From Mesorhizobium qingshengii (GTDB taxonomy: Bacteria; Pseudomonadota; Alphaproteobacteria; Rhizobiales; Rhizobiaceae), in the NCBI RefSeq assembly GCF_027563465.1, contig NZ_JAPFQA010000003.1, positions 397,409-461,408 of the forward strand: DNA of 64,000 bases, in the 5' to 3' direction. The stretch's first letter is position 1. Every line of letters begins with the position of its first letter. The notes under the pieces were generated by a model that was not told where the DNA came from, searched no databases, and worked only from the letters and a program-made list of their open reading frames with translations. Positions 51,409 to 61,254 of this stretch are shown here, piece by piece. The position numbers and the translations under genes were made by a program.

Positions 51409-53460
51409 TCAGGCAGCCTTGCCGCTGGCGTTCATCGCCTCGTCGGCAAGGCGACCGGTAAGTTCTGCCATGTGGTCGAAGGCGGCGCGGTAACTGGCGA
51501 CGCCCGCTGTCGCCGAGCGCAATTCGATGATCAGGTCGCCGATCTCGGCTTGCGGCATGGTTGCCTCGACGACATCCCACCCCGGCCAGCCAGGCCGCGC
51601 GTCATAGCCAAGGATCTGGCCGCGCCGCTGCGGGATCAGCGCGATGATCTTCGAGGTCGCGTCGGATGGGGTGACGATCTCGACCTTCATCACCGGTTCC
51701 AGAAGCACCGGCGAGCAGGCGGCCATGCCTTCCTTCATCGCCAGCCTGGCCGCCATCTGGAAGGCCATGTCGGAGGAATCGACCGCGTGATAGGAGCCAT
51801 CCGACAGGTTGACGGCGACATCGACCACCGGGAAGCCGAGCGGGCCGGACTTCAAATAGTCGCGCACGCCAGTCTCGACCGACTGGATATAGGTCTTCGG
51901 CACGACGCCGCCGGTGATGGTGTCGGTGAACTGGAAGCCGGAGCCGCGCGGCAGAGGTTTGATCTCGATCACCACATCGCCGAACTGGCCATGGCCGCCG
52001 GACTGCTTCTTGTGGCGCCCGCGCTGCTGCGCCGTTTTGCGGATCGTCTCGCGGTAGGGCACCGCCGGGGCGTGGCCTTCGACCGGAATCTGGTTCTTGC
52101 CTTCCAGCCGCTCGCGCACGACACGCAGATGCATCTCGCCATGGCCCGACAGCACGGTCTCGGCCGAGTCCTGGTTGTGGCGCAGACTGAGCGAAGGGTC
52201 TTCCTCGGCCAGCCGCTGGATGGCGGCGGACATCTTCACCTCATCCTTGCGCTCCTTGGGGCGCAGCGCGAAGGCGAAGACCGGCTGCGGCGGCTCGGCA
52301 TCGAACAGCTGTTTGGTGCCGCCCTTGGCCGAGGTCAGCGTCTGGCCGGTCTTGACCTCATCCAGCTTGCCGAGCGCCACCGTATCGCCAGCCTTGGCGG
52401 TGGTGAGCTTGGACTGGTCCTTGCCGAGCATCCTGTAGATGCCGGAGACCTTCGCCGTGTCACCGCTGGGCAGCCAGAGCTCGGAACCGTCGACGACCTG
52501 GCCGGACAGGATGCGCGACACCGACAGCTTGCCGCCATGCGGTGTGTGAATGGTCTTCATCACCTGAACCACGGTGGCGCTGCCATCCGGTGCGCCGAGC
52601 CGCTTGCGGGTCGCCTCGATGTCGGGAGCGTCGTGGCGGATTGCCTTCAGGAGGCGCAGCACGCCATTGCCCTTTTCGGCGGTGCCGATCAGCACCGGCG
52701 TCACCGCGCCGTCGCGCAGATCGGCGGCGAGGTCGTCGAAGATCGCATCCTTGGGCGGCTCGATTTCTTCGAGCAGCTGTTCCATCAGCTGGTCGTCATG
52801 GTCGGCAAGGGTTTCCAGCATGGAGAAGCGCGCTTCGAGCTCGCGCGCCTTGTCGTCGCCCGGTATCTGCGCAATTTCGCTCTCGGCATATTCGCGATAG
52901 ATATAGGCGCGCTCCAGCGCCAGATCGATCGAGCCGATGACGACGCCATCCTTGCGCAGCGGAATCTGGCGCAGCAGCAAAGGGACCGCACTTGCCGGCT
53001 GCAGCATCTTCAGCGTGTCGCGCACGCCGGCGATCGCCTTGTCGACCTTGTTGAGGAACAGGATGCGCGGCACGCCGAGATCGTCGAGCTTGCGCATGAT
53101 CAGTTGCAGCGCCGGGATCTTCTTTTCGTCGGCCTCGGCCACGACCACCGCGAGGTCGCATGCGGCCAGCACCGGCTCGGCCTCGAAGGAGAATTCGATG
53201 GAGCCGGGACAGTCGACGAAGGTGATCTGCTCGCCCATGAATTCGGTGGTGGCGAAGGTCGCCTCGACGCTCATGGCGTGGGCGCGCGCCTCCGGCGAAT
53301 GGTCTGAAACGGTGTTGCCCGAGGAAACCGGGTTCTGGCGGGGAATGGCGCCCGTGCGGGCCAATATGGCTTCGAGAAGTGTCGTCTTACCGCTTGCGAA
53401 GGGACCGACTATGGCAATGCATTTCGGTCCCGTGCGTCGTCCTCCGGCGCGAGTACCCAT
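51409..53460 (-). CDS. EF-G-like translational GTPase (FusA2-type paralogue)
   Basis: The ATG at 53460 stands behind GGAGGTCAGTC and gives 683 residues. The five-domain EF-G layout is recognisable: G1 loop IVGPFASGKTTLLEAIL, G3 FVDCPGSIEF, G4 LFLNKVD, domain II VMKTIHTPHGGKLSVSRIL, domain IV with KKQSGGHGQFGDVVIEI and GFPVVDVAVNLSDGSYH, and a C-terminal domain IILIPQRRGQILGYD (reads IALIPQRRGQI). The G1 loop is GPFASGKT instead of the GHVDHGKT of true EF-G, and the DTPG box is DCPG. This is therefore the second, non-essential EF-G-like family, whose exact role is unsettled. Confidence 0.88.
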   Translation of the reverse strand: MGTRAGGRRTGPKCIAIVGPFASGKTTLLEAILARTGAIPRQNPVSSGNTVSDHSPEARAHAMSVEATFATTEFMGEQITFVDCPGSIEFSFEAEPVLAACDLAVVVAEADEKKIPALQLIMRKLDDLGVPRILFLNKVDKAIAGVRDTLKMLQPASAVPLLLRQIPLRKDGVVIGSIDLALERAYIYREYAESEIAQIPGDDKARELEARFSMLETLADHDDQLMEQLLEEIEPPKDAIFDDLAADLRDGAVTPVLIGTAEKGNGVLRLLKAIRHDAPDIEATRKRLGAPDGSATVVQVMKTIHTPHGGKLSVSRILSGQVVDGSELWLPSGDTAKVSGIYRMLGKDQSKLTTAKAGDTVALGKLDEVKTGQTLTSAKGGTKQLFDAEPPQPVFAFALRPKERKDEVKMSAAIQRLAEEDPSLSLRHNQDSAETVLSGHGEMHLRVVRERLEGKNQIPVEGHAPAVPYRETIRKTAQQRGRHKKQSGGHGQFGDVVIEIKPLPRGSGFQFTDTITGGVVPKTYIQSVETGVRDYLKSGPLGFPVVDVAVNLSDGSYHAVDSSDMAFQMAARLAMKEGMAACSPVLLEPVMKVEIVTPSDATSKIIALIPQRRGQILGYDARPGWPGWDVVEATMPQAEIGDLIIELRSATAGVASYRAAFDHMAELTGRLADEAMNASGKAA

Positions 53461-53661
53461 GACTGACCTCCACTCAGGCGTTTCCCTGGGGACCGACTGG
53501 CATTTCATGGTTCAGGCGGGGTCAATCGGTCCTGAGCGGCGGCCGGCCTGTTCGACCGTCGCGGGCGGGGTTCTTTTTGATTGCCTCCACCTGAAGGCAT
53601 CGTCCCACTTGTTTGCCGGCAGGGCAAGAAAAATAGAAAATACGGCGCTGTGCCACGCGGC

Positions 53662-55191
53662 TCAGGCGCTCAGTGCGAACTGGCCTGTCTTGGCTGTGCG
53701 CAAGGGACCAACCTTGTCGCGCGGCATCGGCCTGCCGATGAAATAGCCCTGGAAACGATTGCAGCCGGCAGCTCTGGCGAGAGCGAACTCTTCTTGCGTC
53801 TCGACACCCTCGGCGACGATGGTGACATCCTGGATGCGCGCGATCTGGGCGAGCGCCGAAACGAAGATCTGCGCCACCTGGTCATGGGCGAGGCTGCGGA
53901 TGTAGGAACGGTCGATCTTGATGCAGTCGATGGGCAAGGTCTTCAGATAGTTGAAGCCGCAATGGCCGGTGCCGAAATCGTCGAGCGCGATGTGGAAGCC
54001 GAGGCCGCGCAATGCTTCGAGGCGCCGCAGGATTTCGGGCGTGGCGGCGGTCGCGACCGTCTCGGTGATCTCGATGACGAATTGCGCCGCGGAGCGGCCA
54101 GTTTCCTTCAGCACGCGGTCGCACATGGTGACGATCTCGTCGCGCTTCAGCTGTTCGCCGGAGACGTTGATCGAGATGCTGCGACCGGGGAAATGGCCGA
54201 TATCGGCGCAAGCCCGCTTGAACACCCATTCGCCGAGCATATCGATCAGCGTCGAGCGCTCGGCGATCGGAATGAATTCGGCCGGCGAGATCAGGCCGCG
54301 AACCGGATGGCGCCAGCGGATCAGCCCTTCGAAGCCATGGGTGGAACCGTCCGGGTTGACGATCGGCTGGTAGTGCAGCTCCAACTCACCGAGATAGACC
54401 GCGGCGCGCAATTCCCGCTCGACCAGCCGGCGGTAGCGCTTGTCGGACAGCATCTCCTCGTCGAACACGGTGACGCGGCCACGGCCCGCCGCCTTGCTTT
54501 CGTAAAGCGCCAGGTCGGCAACCAGCATCAGTTCCGTCGTGTTCGACGCATGTGTCGGCGCCAGCGCGACGCCGACCGAAATGGAGAGCGGAATGGTCCT
54601 GCCTTCATGGGATTTGCCGGCCCGCATGGCGTCCAGCAGTTGCCGCACATCCTTGTTGATGGCGGTGAGATCACCGTGCGGAATGATGACGCCGAATTCG
54701 TCGCCGCCGAGCCGACCGACCATGCCGCCGGCAAAGATGCGCTCGGCGGTCTTGACGAGATGCGCCAGGGTGCGGTCGCCGAACTGATGCCCGAACGTGT
54801 CGTTGAGCTGCTTGAAATGGTCGAGGTCGATCAGCAGCAGGGCCGCATCGCGCCGATCGCGCATGGTGCCCAGGCTGTTGCCCAGCGCTTCGAGGAAATA
54901 GCGGCGGGTCATCGCCCCCGTCATCGCGTCCCTGGTCAGGAAGTGATGCTTTTCGGCCTCGGCGGCGGCCGCGGATTTCAGGCTGTGGACGACGCTGCTG
55001 CGCATGTACATCAGTGCCAGCAAAGCCAGGCTGGTGGCGAGGACCGAGATCACAAAGGCGCCGCCGGAGGGCAGATTTTCCGACATCTCGACCGCGTCGA
55101 GCAACGCGGCGCCGATGCTGATCAGGAGCAAGGACTGGATGCCACGGTAGATCCGGCCGCTATGGTCCTTGATCGTCGCCAATATGCTCAT
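53662..55191 (-). CDS. GGDEF-EAL bifunctional cyclic-di-GMP protein
   Basis: The ATG at 55191 follows GGGGG and gives 509 residues. Two membrane helices (about residues 18-35 and 45-63) lead into a GGDEF domain with LLLIDLDHFKQLNDTFGHQ and an intact GRLGGDEFGV, then an EAL domain starting at about residue 245: LHYQPIVN, FEGLIRWRHP, INVSGEQL, EITETV, LDDFGTGHCGFNYL, IKIDRSYI, AEGVET and FQGYFIGRP. Both sets of catalytic residues appear complete, so it could make and break cyclic-di-GMP. No sensory domain is seen beyond the membrane anchor. Promoter and start lie next to a divergent cupin gene. Confidence 0.93.
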   Translation of the reverse strand: MSILATIKDHSGRIYRGIQSLLLISIGAALLDAVEMSENLPSGGAFVISVLATSLALLALMYMRSSVVHSLKSAAAAEAEKHHFLTRDAMTGAMTRRYFLEALGNSLGTMRDRRDAALLLIDLDHFKQLNDTFGHQFGDRTLAHLVKTAERIFAGGMVGRLGGDEFGVIIPHGDLTAINKDVRQLLDAMRAGKSHEGRTIPLSISVGVALAPTHASNTTELMLVADLALYESKAAGRGRVTVFDEEMLSDKRYRRLVERELRAAVYLGELELHYQPIVNPDGSTHGFEGLIRWRHPVRGLISPAEFIPIAERSTLIDMLGEWVFKRACADIGHFPGRSISINVSGEQLKRDEIVTMCDRVLKETGRSAAQFVIEITETVATAATPEILRRLEALRGLGFHIALDDFGTGHCGFNYLKTLPIDCIKIDRSYIRSLAHDQVAQIFVSALAQIARIQDVTIVAEGVETQEEFALARAAGCNRFQGYFIGRPMPRDKVGPLRTAKTGQFALSA

Positions 55192-55462
55192 CGCATCGCC
55201 CCCTGCATCCGCCGGCAAAGGGCTAGTGGGCAGCCGTTAAAAAGCCCTTGAGGCAGACACGCCTGGCCAGCAATTTGGCCACCCGTGCCGGCGATCCAAC
55301 GTTCATGGTTAAGAAGCTTGGTGTGGAGACCGGCAGGGCAGCGGCGAAGGCCGATGGCAGTTGCACGGCGCGGCATATCGGAGGAAAGTGCCGGCTCGCG
55401 CCAATGCCAGGAGAGGCGGCTTTCCGCCGCCAGTCCGCCACCAGATCAAGGACCCACTGACC

Positions 55463-55858
55463 ATGAAGATCATTGCCTGTGGCAGCGTGCCGACGATCAT
55501 AGCGCCGGAAAAATACTTCACCGGCCGGGTGCTGCAGACGCCGATCATCGAGAAGGAGGCGCCGGCGCGGCTGCGGGCCACGCTGGTCAGCTTCGAGCCG
55601 GGCGCGCGCACCCATTGGCACACGCATCCGCTTGGCCAGACGCTCTATGTCACGTCAGGCGCCGGCCTTGCCCAGACATGGGGAGAGGCGATCCAGGAGA
55701 TCAGGGCGGGCGACGTCATCTCGTTCGCGCCTGGCGAAAAGCACTGGCATGGCGCGGCGCCGAAATCGGCGATGACGCACATCGCCATGCAGGAGGCGCT
55801 GGACGGTGTCCATGCCGACTGGCTGGAAGCGGTGACGTCAGCGCAATATGGCGGCTGA
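55463..55858 (+). CDS. Small cupin-domain protein
   Basis: The ATG at 55463 after AAGGA gives 131 residues. A single cupin barrel carries motif 1 SFEPGARTHWHTHPLGQTLYV with three His (written in two parts: SFEPGARTHWHTHP, LGQTLYV) and motif 2 IRAGDVISFAPGEKHWHGA. The metal ligands His-x-His, Gln/Glu and a later His are present. Such proteins resemble the YP_001 carboxymuconolactone-associated or hydroxynitrile-lyase-like cupins; the reaction is unknown. It is convergent with the aminotransferase gene across a bidirectional terminator. Confidence 0.83.
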   Translation: MKIIACGSVPTIIAPEKYFTGRVLQTPIIEKEAPARLRATLVSFEPGARTHWHTHPLGQTLYVTSGAGLAQTWGEAIQEIRAGDVISFAPGEKHWHGAAPKSAMTHIAMQEALDGVHADWLEAVTSAQYGG

Positions 55859-55877
55859 GTGCCCCGAGCCGAGCTCA

Positions 55878-55907
55878 CAAAAAACCCGGCGTTGAGCCGG
55901 GTTCTTT
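55878..55907. terminator. Bidirectional intrinsic terminator
   Basis: AACCCGGC-GTTGA-GCCGGGTT forms an eight-pair stem between the convergent cupin and aminotransferase genes. On the minus strand it is followed by six T, on the plus strand by CTTTG, so it should act mainly on the aminotransferase transcript. Confidence 0.88.
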
Positions 55908-55925
55908 GCGAGGAGATTGGCCTGG

Positions 55926-57263
<1,338 letters not shown>

Positions 57264-57325
57264 TCATTAACGGGCGGTAGAGGCTTGAGTGGCAGGATGG
57301 CAATCCAATCGCGGAGCGAGGAACC

Positions 57326-58219
57326 GTGTCGCGCAGCATCGGGCTTGCCCACATCATCCGTCAGGACGACGGCACCTCCACCGGTGTCTGGGGCATCTAC
57401 ACGCTGCAAAGCGCCTTCCAGCCGATCTTCGCCTTCAAGGAAGGCAAGCTTGCGGTGGTCGCTTTCGAAGGGCTGATCAGACCGTTCCGCGACGGCGAGC
57501 CGCTATCGCCGATGAATTTCTTCAGCACCTGCCCGTCCGCCGACCGCCTGCATGTCGAGGCGCTGACCAGGACGCTGCATCTGCTGAACGCCGGCGCCTG
57601 CCTGCCGCAGGAGGCGTCGATCTTCATCAATTTCGACCCGTCGGTGTTCACCGAACGCAGTGTCGCCGACAAGGCCCTGCGCGAAATGCGGCTGGTGCTG
57701 CACGAGGCGGGCATCGATCCACGCCGTGTCGTCTGCGAAGTGACCGAGCAGAGGTCGGAATCGCAGGAAACCCTGCACAGCTTCGTCGCGGCACTCAAAG
57801 CCAACGGCTTTCGCATCGCTGTCGACGACTATGGCGCCGATGATTCCGATATCAACCGCATCAAGGAACTGAAGCCCGATATCGTCAAGTTCGATGCCAC
57901 CTGGATCACGCAGCTCATGGAATCCGGCGCCGGTTTCGCGCTCTTGACCACCATGGTGAAAAGCTTCGAGGAACAAGGCATCCACACGGTGTTCGAGGGC
58001 ATCGAGGAGGCATGGCAGCTGGAGCTCGCCGAGAAATCGGGAGCCTCGATGGTGCAGGGTTTCGTGCTGGCGCGGCCCGAGCTGGCGCCGACCAGTTTTC
58101 GCGTCTTCGACAAGAACAGGCAGGCACCCGCTCCCGCCGCTGCCGGCGACACGCCTCCCGCGACGGCAGCGCATTCGGCGCGGCCGGCCAAAGCGTTCGG
58201 GCGCAGGGTGGCGACATGA
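57326..58219 (+). CDS. Stand-alone EAL-domain protein (first of a coupled pair)
   Basis: A GTG at 57326, four bases after GAGGAACC, starts a 297-residue soluble protein. The EAL phosphodiesterase signature is complete in modified form: AFQPIFAF, AFEGLIRP (EGL), IFINFDPSVF (Asn), VCEVTEQ (Glu), VDDYGADDSDINRI (two Asp), DIVKFDATW (Lys), FEGIEE and VQGFVLARP. The phenylalanine FDP and DYG forms differ from the usual N-x-S and DFGTG. It should bind and perhaps cleave cyclic-di-GMP. A Pro/Ala-rich tail of 40 residues follows the domain. Its stop overlaps the next start by four bases. Confidence 0.85.
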   Translation: MSRSIGLAHIIRQDDGTSTGVWGIYTLQSAFQPIFAFKEGKLAVVAFEGLIRPFRDGEPLSPMNFFSTCPSADRLHVEALTRTLHLLNAGACLPQEASIFINFDPSVFTERSVADKALREMRLVLHEAGIDPRRVVCEVTEQRSESQETLHSFVAALKANGFRIAVDDYGADDSDINRIKELKPDIVKFDATWITQLMESGAGFALLTTMVKSFEEQGIHTVFEGIEEAWQLELAEKSGASMVQGFVLARPELAPTSFRVFDKNRQAPAPAAAGDTPPATAAHSARPAKAFGRRVAT

Positions 58220-59064
58220 GGCTGGGGCGGCGGCGCAATGTCGACGATGCGATCCAGGTCGATGAAGTCGGCATCGAGTACGGCATCCATGGCGAATTCC
58301 GGCTGCGCAGCGCCTATCAGCCGATCTTCGCGCCGCGCGGCCGCTTCCTTCACGCCGTGGCGGTCGAGGCCCTCATCGAGCCGCACCGTGCCGGCCGGCC
58401 CAGTGCGGCGCGGGTGTTCTTCGATGGCGTTGCCGCTTCGGATCGGCTGTTTGTCGAGACCATGTGCCGGGTGTTGCATCTGCGAAATTTCCGCAACATC
58501 GGCGTCGAAGGGCTCGATCTGTTCTTCAACTACAACCCGCTGATCAACGACCATCCCGGACGGGCGCTGGCCGAGATCCGGTTGATGACCAGGCATCTCG
58601 GTGACTTCGGCCTCGCCCCCGCCATGCTGGTCTGCGAAATCACCGAACAGTCGGCCGACGACGCGCTTCTCAGCCGGCTGGTGCGCGAAATGCGGCGCGA
58701 CGGCATCCGCATCGCCATCGACGATTTCGGCACCGGGCACTCGACCGAGGAGCGGGTGAGCCTGCTCAATCCCGATATCGTCAAGATCGACGGCACCTGG
58801 TTCGCTGAGTTCTGCCGCCACGCCGCCGCCGAGCGGTTCTTCCGCCCGCTGGTTTCCACCTTGCACGACCGTGGCGCCAAGGTGCTGGTCGAAGGCATCG
58901 AGAACCCGACCCATCTGCGCGTCGCGCTGGAAGGCGGCGTCGACCTGCTGCAAGGCTATCACCTGGCCCGCCCCGCTCTGGCCGGAACGGTCTTCGAGGA
59001 AAAGCCGCTGTCCGTCGACACGCTGCTCGGCAGGGACAGCAAGGTCATTCCGCTGTTCGGCTAG
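58216..59064 (+). CDS. Stand-alone EAL-domain protein (second of a coupled pair)
   Basis: The ATG overlaps the previous stop (ATGA), giving 282 residues. It is a paralogue of the first protein: AYQPIFAPRGRF, VEALIEPHR (EAL), FFNYNPLIND, VCEITEQSADD, IDDFGTGHSTEERV, DIVKIDGTW, VEGIENPTHL and LQGYHLARP. Catalytic Glu, Asn, Asp-Asp, Lys and Gln positions are filled. Translational coupling and similarity suggest the two form a heterodimer or a balanced pair, since EAL enzymes act as dimers; this is inference. Confidence 0.85.
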   Translation: MRLGRRRNVDDAIQVDEVGIEYGIHGEFRLRSAYQPIFAPRGRFLHAVAVEALIEPHRAGRPSAARVFFDGVAASDRLFVETMCRVLHLRNFRNIGVEGLDLFFNYNPLINDHPGRALAEIRLMTRHLGDFGLAPAMLVCEITEQSADDALLSRLVREMRRDGIRIAIDDFGTGHSTEERVSLLNPDIVKIDGTWFAEFCRHAAAERFFRPLVSTLHDRGAKVLVEGIENPTHLRVALEGGVDLLQGYHLARPALAGTVFEEKPLSVDTLLGRDSKVIPLFG

Positions 59065-59077
59065 GGCGAGAGCGTCC

Positions 59078-59431
59078 TTCTCCCCGTTTACGGCAGGGCT
59101 ATCGCATATAGGCGGCCGGGGCTTTCGCTCTGCGATTTACCCCCACCCCTAACCCCTCCCCACAAGGGGGAGGGAGACTTCCGTTGGCGCTGACATCGGC
59201 AGATTGCCGACGTTTTTACGCCGAGCAAGAGCGCGCGGCAGCATTCCCTCCCCCTTGTGGGGAGGGTTAGGGTGGGGGTCTATCTTCGTAAGAATCCATA
59301 TGCGATCGCCCTACCGTTTACGGGGAGAAATGCCCGGCAGGGCGATGAGGGGCGGCGCGACCTATCAGGACCCGCCATCTTCTCCCCGTAAACGAGGAGA
59401 ACGACGCCGTCATCGGCACTTTCGCCAATCG
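59078..59431. repeat. Composite MITE-like inverted-repeat element
   Basis: The outer arms CTTCTCCCCGTTTACGG...GGGCTATCGCATATA (59088-59112) and its inverse CATATGCGATCGCCCTACCG...ACGGGGAGAA (59298-59329) flank an inner inverted repeat: CCCCCACCCCTAACCCCTCC (from 59140) against GGAGGGTTAGGGTGGGGGT (to 59279), both containing CACAAGGGGGAGGG or its inverse. To the right, GCCCGGCAGGGCGATGAGGG and TTCTCCCCGTAAACG ... TCATCGGCACTTTCGCCAAT repeat the module at 39505-39690. No coding sequence lies in the 486-base gap. Confidence 0.7.
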
Positions 59432-59550
59432 TTGGCGTGCACGAGTTCCCCACACATCAGCGCCACTGATGGTCGCGCCAAAACAAATCACTGGTTGCGG
59501 CTGCCGCCGCTGCGATAATCGCGCCAGGAAAAGCGCTTCGGGAAACGGCA

Positions 59551-60159
59551 ATGATACTCTACGGCATGATCGACAGCGGCAATTGCTACAAGCCGCGCCT
59601 GCTGATGGCCAAGCTCGGCCTCGACTTCACCAATGTCGAGGTGAGCTCGCATACCGGCGAGACGCGAAAAGCAGAGTTTGTCGCCAAGAATCCGAACGCC
59701 ATGGTGCCGCTGCTCGAACTCGACGATGGCCGGCGGCTGGCCGAATCCAACGCCATCCTGCTCTATCTCGCCGAAGGCACACGGTTCCTGCCGGCGGACA
59801 AGTATCAACGCGGGCTGGCCTATCAGTGGCTGTTCTTCGAGCAATACAGCCACGAGCCCTACATTGCCGTGCGCAAGGCGCTGCTGACTTTCCCCGAACG
59901 AGCCAGGGACGCGACGCCGGAGCGGCTGGCGGTGACGCTGGAGCGTGGCAACAAGGCGCTCGGCGTGATGAACAAGCATCTGCAAGACAATGCCTTCTTC
60001 GCCGGCGGCGCGTTCAGCGTCGCCGACATCGCGCTCTATGCCTATACGCATACGGCGGAGCAGGGCGGCTTCCAGCTCGACGCCTATCCGGCGGTCGCCG
60101 CCTGGCTGAAGAGGGTGGAGGCGGATCCAGGGCACGTGCCGATCGAGTGGGTGGGATAG
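59551..60159 (+). CDS. Glutathione S-transferase
   Basis: The 202-residue protein has the N-terminal thioredoxin-like domain ILYGMIDSGNCYKPRLLMAK, with Ser9/Asn11/Cys12 near the glutathione thiol site, NPNAMVPLLELDDGRRLAES (the cis-Pro and the ES glutathione contact) and AILLYLAEG. The helical domain includes FAGGAFSVADIALYAYTH, the N-capping hydrophobic-staple motif of GSTs. The substrate class is undetermined. A short palindromic repeat follows its stop codon. Confidence 0.9.
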   Translation: MILYGMIDSGNCYKPRLLMAKLGLDFTNVEVSSHTGETRKAEFVAKNPNAMVPLLELDDGRRLAESNAILLYLAEGTRFLPADKYQRGLAYQWLFFEQYSHEPYIAVRKALLTFPERARDATPERLAVTLERGNKALGVMNKHLQDNAFFAGGAFSVADIALYAYTHTAEQGGFQLDAYPAVAAWLKRVEADPGHVPIEWVG

Positions 60160-60165
60160 CACAGC

Positions 60166-60200
60166 GTCCTTCTCCCCGTGAACGGGGAGAAGGACGCTGT
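60166..60200. repeat. Short TTCTCCCCGT-family palindrome
   Basis: GCGTCCTTCTCCCCGTGAAC / CGGGGAGAAGGACGC is a near-perfect hairpin right after the GST stop codon and a minimal member of the repeat family at 18275, 39505 and 59078. Confidence 0.75.
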
Positions 60201-60213
60201 GGTCCAGACAAAC

Positions 60214-60240
60214 AAAAAGGCGGGATAAATCCCGCCTTCC
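60214..60240 (-). terminator. Intrinsic terminator
   Basis: GGCGGGAT-AA-ATCCCGCC with five T on the minus strand side. It can end minus-strand transcripts from the cold-shock gene, 165 bases after its stop codon, or aid the GST transcript on plus. A GC-rich hairpin at about 60362-60395 lies between it and the cold-shock gene. Confidence 0.75.
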
Positions 60241-60404
60241 CATTTCCGGTAGCCTGATCGGGAGCGTCTGGTCCGGGCTGGCAGCTATCTGCTGATCCAG
60301 CTTGTCGGGTCTTTCCGCTCCGGCGCGCTTCTCGCGCGACCGTCAGTACATCCGTGACTTGCCGCGCGCCCCGGGCTCTCGCCCGGCGCGCGCCATTCGC
60401 AAAA

Positions 60405-60617
60405 TCAGGCTGCCTTGCTCAGAGATCCAGCGGACGACTTGCCAGTGCGGCGGTCCTGCTCGATCTCGAAGTTGATCTTCTGGCCTTCGACCAGGGTCGA
60501 CAGTCCAGCACGCTCGACTGCGGAGATGTGGACGAAAACGTCCGCGCCGCCCGCGTCAGGCTGAATGAAGCCGAAGCCCTTGGTGGCGTTGAACCACTTG
60601 ACCGTTCCAGTTGCCAT
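60405..60617 (-). CDS. cspA: CspA-family cold-shock protein
   Basis: The ATG at 60617, ten bases after GAAGGA, gives a 70-residue single cold-shock domain. RNP1 is KGFGFIQPD and RNP2 VFVHISAVE; it ends [12 protein letters not shown]. Such proteins bind single-stranded RNA and melt structures. The leader of about 130 bases upstream (see promoter) is typical of temperature-responsive csp genes. Paralogues are expected elsewhere in the genome, so the specific cold response is not assured. Confidence 0.95.
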   Translation of the reverse strand: MATGTVKWFNATKGFGFIQPDAGGADVFVHISAVERAGLSTLVEGQKINFEIEQDRRTGKSSAGSLSKAA

Positions 60618-60755
60618 TTTAGATAGTCCTTCAACATTTGCTTTAGTTTGACCAGACCGAGTCCAGCCGGTGTGCATCGAGATTTTGGAGATAGACGTCA
60701 GCAAACGCGAAGATCGCGAGGCCCGGATCGATCGGCCGAAATATCAATGGAACGC

Positions 60756-60784
60756 ATATAGGCTGCTTTCGCGTAAAAAACAAG
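60756..60784 (-). promoter_or_regulatory. Promoter of the cold-shock gene
   Basis: On the minus strand CTTGTT (60784-60779) and CTATAT (60761-60756) are separated by exactly 17 bases, a near-perfect match to the rhizobial housekeeping consensus. Transcription would start near 60749, leaving a 5' leader of about 130 bases before the ATG. Confidence 0.8.
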
Positions 60785-60899
60785 ACTGCGTGAGAAAGCC
60801 GTGATCTTGGCGCCGCCCAATGGCCGCCCCAATCTGGTGAAACCGTTGCCACGGATCGCGCCGTTTTCGGGCAGCGGATCAGGGTTTGGGGAGAGGACC

Positions 60900-61229
60900 A
60901 TGAAGACCATTCTGCTAGCCGCCTGCATGACGCTGGTGGCCGCACAGGCGCAGGCGATCTCGCGCTACGACCCCACGCACATGAGCTGCGGCAAGGTTCA
61001 GGCGACGATCGCGCGGCAGGGCGCCGTCATCCTGCGCTACCAGTCGACGCGGGTGCCGGGACTGCCGCTCTACGACCGCTATGTGCAGAGCCAGCAATTC
61101 TGCACCATGGGCGAGGTGAGGACGCGCGCCTACGTGCCGAGCGCCGATACGAAGTCCTGTCCGGTCTACACCTGCAAGCGGCCGGACAATGAGCGGCATT
61201 TCCGCCGGCGGTTCTTCCACAACAACTAG
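60900..61229 (+). CDS. Small secreted protein of unknown function
   Basis: The ATG at 60900 follows GGGGAGAGGACC and starts a 109-residue protein with a signal peptide ending AQAQA near residue 19. The mature part has four Cys (MSCGKVQATI, SQQFCTMGE, KSCPVYTCKRP) and a basic tail FRRRFFHNN. Similar small proteins with an SCxKVQATIxxxGAVILRY start are known to me from rhizobia as hypothetical proteins. Export and disulfides suggest a periplasmic role. Confidence 0.7.
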   Translation: MKTILLAACMTLVAAQAQAISRYDPTHMSCGKVQATIARQGAVILRYQSTRVPGLPLYDRYVQSQQFCTMGEVRTRAYVPSADTKSCPVYTCKRPDNERHFRRRFFHNN

Positions 61230-61254
61230 ACACCTTGTGCGGACGCGCCTTGCG

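Noticed and set aside
51028..53307. Open frame of 759 codons on the plus strand
   Set aside because: Antisense shadow of the EF-G-like gene that also runs through an intergenic repeat.
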